Assembly: GCA_937863995.1 (NCBI GenBank)
Contig: CALMIK010000038.1
Location: 1 to 64,000 of the forward strand
Source of the DNA: an uncultured Chelatococcus sp.
GTDB taxonomy: Bacteria > Pseudomonadota > Alphaproteobacteria > Rhizobiales > Beijerinckiaceae
DNA length: 64,000 bases
Reading direction: 5' to 3'
Part shown: positions 55,069 to 62,070 of the stretch, one piece after another
Layout: the number at the start of each line of letters is the position of its first letter
How positions within the stretch are numbered: the stretch's first letter is position 1
Position numbers and translations under genes: made by a program
The notes under the pieces: model-generated
What the model saw: the letters and a program-made list of their open reading frames with translations, nothing else
Database searches by the model: none
Told to the model about the DNA's origin: nothing

Positions 55069-56406
55069 ATGAGCGGGCGCGAGCTGCATCTCAACATCAA
55101 CATCCTGAATTCGGGTTTTCACGTCGCGGCGTGGCGGGCGCCCGGCAGCGACCCGTCCGCCTTCGTCGATGTCGGGCACTACGTGCGCACGGCGCAAATC
55201 GCCGAGCGCGGCAAGTTCGATGCCGTCTTCCTCGCCGATGTGCCCACTTTCGCCGAGCGGCCGGAATACCGGCCCTATCAGGCGCTGGAGCCGACCATCA
55301 TCCTTGCGACAGTGGCGGCGCACACCACCCACGTCGGGCTCATCGGCACGGCTTCGACGTCGTTCAACGATCCCTACAACATCGCGCGCCGCTTCGCCTC
55401 GCTCGATCTCGCCAGCAACGGACGGGTGGGTTGGAACGCCGTCACTACCGCCGATGCGAGCGCGGCGCGCAACTTCGGCCTGGATGCCGCCCTCGCCCAC
55501 CGCGAGCGCTACGAGCGCGCGACCGAGTTCGCGGAGGTGGTCATCGGGCTGTGGGACAGTTGGGAGGACGGCGCGCTCGTTGCCGACAAGGACAGCGGCC
55601 GCTTCGTCGACACCGGTCGCGTGCGCGCCATCGATCACGCCGGCAAGCATTTTCGCGTGCGCGGGCCGCTCAACGTGCCCCGCACGCGCCAAGGCCGGCC
55701 GGTGCTGGTGCAGGCGGGCGGCTCCGAGGACGGACGGGAACTCGCGGCCCGCCACGCGGAGGCGATCTTTTCCGTTGCCCGCACGCAGGAGGAAGGCATC
55801 GCCTTTGCCGCCGATGTGACGGCGCGCGCCAGGGCACTTGGGCGCGCGCGCGGGCCGATCTACCTGCCGGGGCTCGCCACGCTCATCGGTTCGACGGAAG
55901 CCGAGGTCAAGCGGCGCGAGGAAGAACTGTGGGAGCTATTTCCGCTCGAGTTCGGTCTCCAGCGCATCGCCGGCACGCTGCAGATCGACCCGGCCCGCCT
56001 CTCCTACGATGCGCCGTTACCGGCCGACGCCGCCATCCCGCAGGACGGCGGGCATACTTTCGCCGAAGCGACGCTCACCGTCGCACTGCGTGACGGCCTG
56101 ACCGTCCGCGAGACGCTTCGTCGGCTAGGCACCGGCACGGGGCATCGCTTTCTCGCCGCCACGCCGGAAGCGGTCGCGGACGATATCGAGGCGTGGTTTC
56201 GCTCGGGCGCAGCCGATGGCTTCAACCTGATGCCGGACGTATTGCCGGACGGACTTGAAATCTTCGTCGATCACGTCGTGCCCCTGCTTCAGCGCAAAGG
56301 CATCTTCCGCACGGATTATCGCGGCGACACGCTGCGCGACCATTTCGGGCTGGCGCGCCCTGAAAACAGCCTCGTCGCGACGCAGCGCGCTCCGGTCAGC
56401 GCATGA
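55069..56406 (+). CDS. FMN-dependent monooxygenase, NtaA/SnaA/DszA family
   Basis: Protein of 445 residues of the luciferase-like (LLM) class. LHLNINILNSGFHVAAWR at the N-terminus, FDAVFLADVPTFAE, TSTSFNDPYNIARRFASLD and SNGRVGWNAVTTADASAARN are typical of the NtaA/SnaA/DszA branch. Members attack nitrilotriacetate, sulfones and similar compounds with reduced FMN from a partner reductase; no reductase gene is seen here. The ATG at 55069 has AAAGGA about ten bases upstream. Confidence 0.88.
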   Translation: MSGRELHLNINILNSGFHVAAWRAPGSDPSAFVDVGHYVRTAQIAERGKFDAVFLADVPTFAERPEYRPYQALEPTIILATVAAHTTHVGLIGTASTSFNDPYNIARRFASLDLASNGRVGWNAVTTADASAARNFGLDAALAHRERYERATEFAEVVIGLWDSWEDGALVADKDSGRFVDTGRVRAIDHAGKHFRVRGPLNVPRTRQGRPVLVQAGGSEDGRELAARHAEAIFSVARTQEEGIAFAADVTARARALGRARGPIYLPGLATLIGSTEAEVKRREEELWELFPLEFGLQRIAGTLQIDPARLSYDAPLPADAAIPQDGGHTFAEATLTVALRDGLTVRETLRRLGTGTGHRFLAATPEAVADDIEAWFRSGAADGFNLMPDVLPDGLEIFVDHVVPLLQRKGIFRTDYRGDTLRDHFGLARPENSLVATQRAPVSA

Positions 56407-56451
56407 GGCCACCCGTCTTGCCGGCCGGTGCGGGCGGGTATAAACAGGGGC

Positions 56452-57189
56452 ATGGCCTTTTCGGATGAAGAAATCGAACGCTACGCCCGCCACATCGTCA
56501 TGCGCGATGTGGGTGGGCCGGGGCAGGCGAAGCTCAAGCGCGCACGCGTGCTCGTCGTGGGCGCGGGCGGCCTGGGCGCGCCGCTCCTCGCTTATCTCGC
56601 CGCCGCGGGCGTCGGCAAACTCGGTATCGTCGATGATGACACGGTGTCGCTCTCCAACCTCCAGCGCCAGGTAATCCACGGCACGCCCGACATCGGCCGC
56701 CCCAAGGGCGAGAGTGCCCGCGACGCCGTTGCCCGCCTCAATCCGCATGTCGACGTGGAAGTGCACCCGGTACGGCTCGACCCCGCCAATGCGGCGGCGA
56801 TCATCAGCCAATACGATGTCGTCGCGGATGGCTCCGACAACTTCGCCACACGCTATCTCGTCGCGGATATCTGCGAGGCCGAACGGAAACCGCTCGTCGC
56901 CGGAGCGCTCGGCCAGTTCGACGCGTCGCTGACCACGCTGCGGCCCTTCGAGACCGGCCCCGAGGGGCGACAGAACCCGTCCTACCGCACGCTATTCCCC
57001 GATCCGCCGCCGCCCGGCACCGTGCCGACGTGCGAAGAGGCCGGGGTTCTGGGCGCGTTGCCCGGCGTCATCGGCAGCCTGATGGCGATCGAGGTCCTGC
57101 GCGCCATCGTCGGCTTCGGCGAACCGCTCGTCGGCAAGCTGCTCATTGTCGACGTGCTGACGATGCGCTTCGAAACCATTCGCTACTGA
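56452..57189 (+). CDS. ThiF/MoeB/HesA-type adenylyltransferase
   Basis: E1-like enzyme of 245 residues that adenylates the C-terminus of a sulfur-carrier protein (MoaD or ThiS type). The ATP-binding VVGAGGLGAPLL, the Asp-containing GIVDDDTVSLSNLQRQ, and DGSDNFATRYLVAD are conserved. TCEEAGVLGALPGV carries the one family cysteine; the paired zinc cysteines of enteric MoeB and a rhodanese domain are absent. The start at 56452 gives MAFSDEEIERYARHI. It may serve molybdopterin or thiamine synthesis; which one is not decided by the neighbours. Confidence 0.88.
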   Translation: MAFSDEEIERYARHIVMRDVGGPGQAKLKRARVLVVGAGGLGAPLLAYLAAAGVGKLGIVDDDTVSLSNLQRQVIHGTPDIGRPKGESARDAVARLNPHVDVEVHPVRLDPANAAAIISQYDVVADGSDNFATRYLVADICEAERKPLVAGALGQFDASLTTLRPFETGPEGRQNPSYRTLFPDPPPPGTVPTCEEAGVLGALPGVIGSLMAIEVLRAIVGFGEPLVGKLLIVDVLTMRFETIRY

Positions 57190-57195
57190 TTTGCC

Positions 57196-57981
57196 CTATC
57201 GAATGATTAGTCGGCGAAACGTAGCCTCGTGCCCTGTGGCTGCGCGGATGCGCGCAAGCGCTTCCTCAAGAGGCTCGCTGACGACGAGCATGTGATGACC
57301 GCTCGCGTGCAGCAACACGCTGGCATCGCGCAGGATGCCGACATGGCCGGGCCAGAACGCCAGATCGCCGCGCCGCAGCGCTTCGCCAGCCGGCAACGAC
57401 TCACCCAATTCGCGCGATTGCGGCCCGCTGTCGCGCGGAGCGCCGACGCCTGCAGCCGCCAGCGAAAGCTGCACCAGCCCGGAGCAGTCGATGCCCAACG
57501 CCGACTTGCCTCCCCACAGGTAAGGCGCACCCAGAAACCGCTCGGCTACGGCGACGAAATCATCCTCGGGGGCATGGGCGACAGGCACCAGATGCGCGCC
57601 ATAAACATAGCCCTCGCCAAACTCGCCCCAAATGCGAACGAACGTGTCGTTCACCGCCAAAGCCCGCACCCGACCGCCGAGCGGCAGCACGGCAACCGGC
57701 GGCAACTTGATGGAGGGGCCGGGATAGACGAACGTGCGCGGCGCGGCCACCCGGTGCGTCGGCTCGGAGGGATCGCCGAGCGCATCAGCGGGAAGATAGC
57801 CGGCATAATGATCGCCGAGCAGGGTAACGCGCACCCAGCCTTCGCCGTCGTCTTCCGTCACGTCGACCTGCTCGCCGATCAGCGCCTCCGTATCGAGAGC
57901 CGCACCGGAGTGGGGCTCGCGGCGCAAGGGCGCGAGCGGGGCAGTGACCTGCCGGATGAACGGACGCCCAACCGCGCTCAT
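57196..57981 (-). CDS. NlpC/P60 family cell-wall hydrolase
   Basis: Protein of 261 residues. Two bacterial SH3-like segments (about 20-70 and 80-130) precede the NlpC/P60 domain (about 140-245) with the catalytic Cys in GIDCSGLVQLSL and His in WPGHVGILRD, with a further His in LLHASGHHM. These enzymes cut gamma-D-Glu-diaminopimelate bonds in peptidoglycan stem peptides. No signal peptide is evident, so cytoplasmic recycling is possible. The ATG at 57981 overlaps the aminopeptidase stop by four bases. Confidence 0.9.
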   Translation of the reverse strand: MSAVGRPFIRQVTAPLAPLRREPHSGAALDTEALIGEQVDVTEDDGEGWVRVTLLGDHYAGYLPADALGDPSEPTHRVAAPRTFVYPGPSIKLPPVAVLPLGGRVRALAVNDTFVRIWGEFGEGYVYGAHLVPVAHAPEDDFVAVAERFLGAPYLWGGKSALGIDCSGLVQLSLAAAGVGAPRDSGPQSRELGESLPAGEALRRGDLAFWPGHVGILRDASVLLHASGHHMLVVSEPLEEALARIRAATGHEATFRRLIIR

Positions 57982-59393
57982 GCCGCTACTCCATAACGCT
58001 TGCGCAGCCACGCATACACGAGGCGCGCCGCCTGTACCTCGCCGCCCTCCGGCCTGCCGGGCCGCGCGGAGGGCGTCCAGCCGTAGATATCGAAATGCAC
58101 GTGCGGCACGCCCTTCGTGAAGCGGCGCAGGAACAGCGCCGCCGTGATCGAGCCCGAAAAGCCGCCGCTCGAGATGTGGTTGACGTCGGCGATCTTCGAC
58201 GCGAGCAACTTGTCGTAAGGCGGCCAAAGCGGCAGACGCCACACCGGATCGTTGACCGCGAGGCCGGTTTCGGCGATTTCGGCGGCAGCGGCATCGTCGT
58301 CGGTATAGAACGGCGGCAGTTCCGGCCCCAGCGCGACACGCGCCGCGCCCGTCAGCGTGGCGTAGTCGATGATGAGATCGGGCGCTTCCTCTGTCGCGAG
58401 CGCCAGCGCATCGGCCAGCACCAGCCGACCCTCGGCGTCGGTGTTGCCGATCTCGACCGTGAGCCCCTTGCGGCTGGGGATGACGTCGCCGGGGCGGAAG
58501 GAAGCGCCCGAGATGGCGTTCTCCACCGCCGGAATGAGCACGCGCAGGCGCACCTTCACCCGGGCGTCGAGCAGAAGATGCGCCGTGGCGAGCGCGCTTG
58601 CCGCGCCGCCCATGTCCTTCTTCATCAGCAGCATGGCGCTGGAAGGCTTGATGTCCAGGCCGCCGGTGTCGAAAGTCACGCCCTTGCCGACGATGGTGAC
58701 CTTCGGCCAGCTCTCGTCGCCGGCCGAGAAATCGATGAGCCGCGGCGGCGTCGCGGACGCACGGCCGACTGCGTGGATGAGCGGGAAGTTCGCCTCCAGC
58801 AAATCCTCGCCCACGGTTGCGGAAAAGCGCGCCCCATGGCGGATGGCAAGGGTGTGCGCGGCATCGGCGAGTTCTTGCGGGCCCAGATCATTAGCCGGCG
58901 TATTGATGAGATCGCGCCCCAGCCCGACCGCCTCGGCAAGGCGGCTGACCTCGCGCGCATCGACGTCCTCGGGCACGACGAGACGAACCTGCCGCACCGG
59001 GTTATCGCGGTATTTTTCAAAACGATAAGCGCCCAGAAGGAAGGCCAGCACCGCGCCGTCCAGCGCGGCAGGGGGCACGGCGCTGAAACGGTACACGCCC
59101 TCGGGCAGAATTTCCGGCAGCTTGCCGTAGATGAACGGATCGGCGTCAGCATCCTCACCGGTGCCGAACAGCACCGCGCCGACCTGCCCTTCGGCGTCGG
59201 GCAGCAGCACCGCCTTGCCCGGTTCCGGCGCCTTGCCCTCCGCCGCATACCCTTGCGCTGCCGCGAACGCCAGCGCCAGCGGCGGAAGATTTTTCGCGAT
59301 TTCGGGCCAGTTCTGCGGCGAAACCGCGTGGATGGCGACAGGCGGGCGCTCTAGAGCGGCGACGGCGGATTCTATAACGAGCAGCGGATGCAT
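57978..59393 (-). CDS. M17 family leucyl aminopeptidase
   Basis: Zinc- or manganese-dependent aminopeptidase of 471 residues. The family motif NTDAEGRLVLADAL is intact, as is the metal-binding VTFDTGGLDIKPSSAML with KDMGGA. The N-terminal 160 residues are the less conserved macro-like domain. Start taken as ATG 59393; a GTG at 59405 is possible. It is co-translated with the NlpC/P60 gene, a pairing common in alphaproteobacteria and consistent with muropeptide or peptide recycling. Confidence 0.92.
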   Translation of the reverse strand: MHPLLVIESAVAALERPPVAIHAVSPQNWPEIAKNLPPLALAFAAAQGYAAEGKAPEPGKAVLLPDAEGQVGAVLFGTGEDADADPFIYGKLPEILPEGVYRFSAVPPAALDGAVLAFLLGAYRFEKYRDNPVRQVRLVVPEDVDAREVSRLAEAVGLGRDLINTPANDLGPQELADAAHTLAIRHGARFSATVGEDLLEANFPLIHAVGRASATPPRLIDFSAGDESWPKVTIVGKGVTFDTGGLDIKPSSAMLLMKKDMGGAASALATAHLLLDARVKVRLRVLIPAVENAISGASFRPGDVIPSRKGLTVEIGNTDAEGRLVLADALALATEEAPDLIIDYATLTGAARVALGPELPPFYTDDDAAAAEIAETGLAVNDPVWRLPLWPPYDKLLASKIADVNHISSGGFSGSITAALFLRRFTKGVPHVHFDIYGWTPSARPGRPEGGEVQAARLVYAWLRKRYGVAA

Positions 59394-59450
59394 GATACCC
59401 TTCACGGACGCAGGCGATGGAACGGCATGTGGAAGCCCAGCCGGCTGAGG

Positions 59451-59556
59451 TTAAAGCATTTCGACGTGCCGTTGAAACGCAAAAACGCTTTAACTTTCTG
59501 ACTTGACGCGTTTTCTTCACACAATGCGGTATGCACTTTGCTTGAAAACACTGCAG
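59451..59556 (+). repeat. Dispersed 106-bp two-hairpin element, copy B
   Basis: Second copy of the element at 75-180, same orientation, ungapped, about 14 differences. Its hairpins are partly decayed: AAAGCATTTC now faces AAAACGCTTT, and in the second half GCGTTTTCTTCA no longer pairs fully with TTGCTTGAAAACAC. It lies in the 326-base divergent gap between the M17 aminopeptidase and the gene at 59720, a gap otherwise without genes. Confidence 0.72.
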
Positions 59557-59719
59557 CCGATGCGAGGGCTGGTCGATGCGGCTGTGCCCCGCTTTACACA
59601 AGCGGCACATTTTCCAGCGGCCTTCTCGCAAGCCCCTTCGCGTATGCAATACTGTTATCCGTTCAGTGTAGACAGTGCCAGACTAACCCGCACGATGTGC
59701 AGCATCCCGGAGCATCCCG

Positions 59720-60181
59720 ATGACAGACAACACCTTCGACCTGCCGCCCGCCGCCGAGTTCGCCCGTCGCGCCGCCGACAAGCGCGCCGAGGAAGACGCT
59801 CGCCGGCAGCAACTGCACCAGACCGGCGACACCCAGCGGTCCGAACTGATCGACTCGCTGCTGAAGCCGGCGGAAGTCGCCGTCGAGGAGGCGCTGCGGC
59901 GCGTTGCAGTCCTCGTGCGCACGGCAAGCGAGCACGGGCTGAACGAAGTGCTCGTCAACCGCTTCCCCTCCGAGACGCTGGCCGACCACGGCCGCGCCAT
60001 CCTGGCCGGAGACGCCTCCTGGCCGGACACGCTGCAGGGCCAGCCGCGCTCGCTCTACGAAATCTGGCGCGACCACCTGAAGCCGCGTGGCTACGGGCTG
60101 CGGGTCGAGATCGTCGACTACCGCAACGACCTGCCGGGCGACGTCGGCTCGTTCCTGTTCTGGGGCACCTCCATCGACTGA
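59720..60181 (+). CDS. Small protein of unknown function
   Basis: Soluble protein of 153 residues without a signal peptide or recognised domain. The first 65 residues are charged and helical (EFARRAADKRAEEDARRQQL); the rest is mixed, with LYEIWRDHLKPRGYGLRVEI and VGSFLFWGTS at the end. Coding is supported by a strong GC-rich terminator just downstream and by usual codon use. Its upstream region contains the repeat copy B. No function is proposed. Confidence 0.7.
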   Translation: MTDNTFDLPPAAEFARRAADKRAEEDARRQQLHQTGDTQRSELIDSLLKPAEVAVEEALRRVAVLVRTASEHGLNEVLVNRFPSETLADHGRAILAGDASWPDTLQGQPRSLYEIWRDHLKPRGYGLRVEIVDYRNDLPGDVGSFLFWGTSID

Positions 60182-60201
60182 GAGGGACTGCCTTCGCCAC
60201 A

Positions 60202-60232
60202 GCGGCGGGAGCGCCTTTAATGCTCCCGCCGC
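60202..60232 (+). terminator. Terminator of the 59720-60181 gene
   Basis: GCGGCGGGAGC (60202-60212) and GCTCCCGCCGC (60222-60232) form a perfect 11-bp stem with a 9-nt loop, 20 bases past the stop codon. The T-tract is weak. Confidence 0.5.
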
Positions 60233-60340
60233 ACCTCCCGCGCTTTCGCTTGTCCTGCGGCCGATCTTTCGCCATCAGTTCGGCGCTTTTTGCGCGGAAA
60301 TGACGCGGAGGATAAGCGCGGGCAATCCGGGAGACGCGGC

Positions 60341-60679
60341 ATGGCGCAGCAGGCACAGATAACGAAGACCGGGCGGCGCGCCCGCTGGTTGATCGGCGTG
60401 GGGTGCATGGCGCTGCTTCTCGGCGGCTGTCTGTCGAGCGCCGAGATTGCCCGCATGAACGCCGAACGCGACATGAACCGCTGCACCGGTTACGGTTTCA
60501 AGCCGGGCACGGAAGCTTTCGCGCGATGCCGCTTCGATCTCGACCAGCGCCGCGACGCCGAACATGAAGCCGACCGCGAAGCCGTGCGCGCCTCGACGAT
60601 GTGGGGCGGCTTCTATACCGTGCCGCCGCCGGGCCCATGTTGGCAAACGCCGTGGGGCCTGCGCTGCGACACGTGGTAA
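60341..60679 (+). CDS. Small cysteine-containing lipoprotein
   Basis: Protein of 112 residues with a lipoprotein signal ending in LLLGGC. The mature part has further cysteines (RCTGYGF, ARCRFDL, GPCWQ, RCDTW) and charged helices between them (EADREAVRASTMWGG). It is probably anchored in the inner or outer membrane. The start at 60341 gives MAQQAQITKTGRRARW before the hydrophobic stretch. Comparable small lipoproteins are common in Hyphomicrobiales and uncharacterised. It converges on cobT, with nine bases between the stops. Confidence 0.75.
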   Translation: MAQQAQITKTGRRARWLIGVGCMALLLGGCLSSAEIARMNAERDMNRCTGYGFKPGTEAFARCRFDLDQRRDAEHEADREAVRASTMWGGFYTVPPPGPCWQTPWGLRCDTW

Positions 60680-60688
60680 CTAAAAACC

Positions 60689-61735
60689 TCAAACCGGCCC
60701 GGAGACGCCCGCCTGCTTGAAGGTAGCCATTTCACCATGGCAGGCAGCGGCGGCCTTGACGATTCCGGCGGCAAGCGCCGCGCCCGTTCCCTCGCCGAGG
60801 CTGAGCCCGAGCGACAGCAGCGGTTTCTTGCCGATGCGCTCCAGCACCTGCGCATGCGCGCCCTCCGCCGAGACATGGCCCGCAAGGCAATGGTCGATGG
60901 ATGACGGATCGACGGCGTGCAGCACCGCCGCCGCAGCCGTGACGACATAGCCGTCGAGCACCACGGGGATATGCTCGAGCCGCGCCGCGAGGATGGCGCC
61001 CGCGGCCGCCGCGATCTCGCGTCCGCCCAGACGGCGCAGCACTTCGAGCGGATCGTCGAGCGCATCGGCGTGAAAGGCGAGCGCGGCCTTGACAGCCTCG
61101 ATCTTGCGCGTGATTCCCTCGGCGCCGCCGTTGGCGGCCTTGGCGCCCCAGGTGCCGTTTCCAACCCACTGCTCCACCGGCCCGCCATAGAGCGCCGCGT
61201 AGACGGCAGCGGCGACAGTGGTGTTGCCGATGCCCATCTCGCCGATGCTCAGCAGGTCCGTCCCGCCGGCAATAGCCTCCATGCCGAAGGCAAGCGTCGC
61301 CACGCAGGATTTCTCGTCCAGCGCCGGCTCGCGGGTGATGTCGCCGGTGGGCAGATCGAGCGCGAGATCGAAGACCTTGAAGCCGAGATCGTATGCGGCG
61401 CAAATCTGGTTGATGGCCCCGCCACCGGCGGCGAAGTTCTCCAGCATCTGCCGCGTGACGGCCTGCGGATAGGCGGACACGCCGTGACTAGCCACGCCGT
61501 GATTGGCGGCGAACACCACCACCAGAGGCCGCCGGACGGCTGGCTTGGGGCTTCCCTGCCACGCGGCGAGCCACTCGACGATCGTCTCCAGTTCCCCGAG
61601 CGAGCCAACCGGTTTCGTCAACTCGCGATTGCGCGCCCGCACTGCCGCGACAGCGAACTCGTCAGGCCCGGGCAAGGTGCGGAAAAGCCCGCGGACATCA
61701 TCGAAGGGCATACCGGAGGTATTGGTCGGGTGCAT
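60689..61735 (-). CDS. cobT: Nicotinate-nucleotide-dimethylbenzimidazole phosphoribosyltransferase
   Basis: Makes alpha-ribazole phosphate for the lower ligand of cobalamin. The catalytic glutamate region SIGEMGIGNTTVAAA and the N-terminal LPGPDEFAVAAVRARNRELT are family features; NHGVASHGVSAYPQAVTRQM is the nucleotide-binding loop. The product is 348 residues from 61735. Starts at 61780 or 61846 would add a leader; MHPTNTSG...FDD matches the common family N-terminus best. No other cobalamin genes and no cobalamin riboswitch are seen nearby. Confidence 0.93.
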   Translation of the reverse strand: MHPTNTSGMPFDDVRGLFRTLPGPDEFAVAAVRARNRELTKPVGSLGELETIVEWLAAWQGSPKPAVRRPLVVVFAANHGVASHGVSAYPQAVTRQMLENFAAGGGAINQICAAYDLGFKVFDLALDLPTGDITREPALDEKSCVATLAFGMEAIAGGTDLLSIGEMGIGNTTVAAAVYAALYGGPVEQWVGNGTWGAKAANGGAEGITRKIEAVKAALAFHADALDDPLEVLRRLGGREIAAAAGAILAARLEHIPVVLDGYVVTAAAAVLHAVDPSSIDHCLAGHVSAEGAHAQVLERIGKKPLLSLGLSLGEGTGAALAAGIVKAAAACHGEMATFKQAGVSGPV

Positions 61736-61863
61736 CGTCCCATCCTGGACATGGAATCGTTTCAGGCTGGCAATCTGCATAGCAGGCCCCGGCCTGGGTG
61801 GCGAGCCGTTTGCCTGCGCGAAGGCAGCCGTGCCGCCGGATACCACCTGAAGCGGCGCTCCAC

Positions 61864-61935
61864 AATTATCGCACCGTAATTATCGCATTGCCGCGCGGAG
61901 CGGTGATTGTGTTATCGCAAACCCGGCACTATGAT
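61864..61935 (+). promoter_or_regulatory. Promoter region of tRNA-Gln with TTATCGCA repeats
   Basis: TTGTGT (61907-61912) and TATGAT (61930-61935), 17 bases apart, make a plausible promoter about 55 bases upstream of the tRNA. TTATCGCA occurs three times (61866-61873, 61880-61887, 61912-61919), the first two within a 14-base direct repeat. The region is also upstream of cobT on the other strand. Confidence 0.4.
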
Positions 61936-61995
61936 CCGGCTTCCCTGACAGATTCGCCGTCGCAATCAATGGCAATGGCTCTGCGGGATAGGTCT

Positions 61996-62070
61996 TGGGG
62001 CGTCGCCAAGCGGTAAGGCAGCGGATTTTGATTCCGCCATGCGGAGGTTCGAATCCTCCCGCCCCAGCCA
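61996..62070 (+). tRNA. tRNA-Gln (anticodon UUG)
   Basis: The cloverleaf is visible: acceptor TGGGGCG pairs with CGCCCCA, the anticodon loop reads ATTTTGATT with TTG in the centre, the T-arm contains GGTTCGAATCC, and CCA is encoded at 62068-62070. It is followed closely by an integrase gene, which makes its 3' end a probable integration site. Confidence 0.95.
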
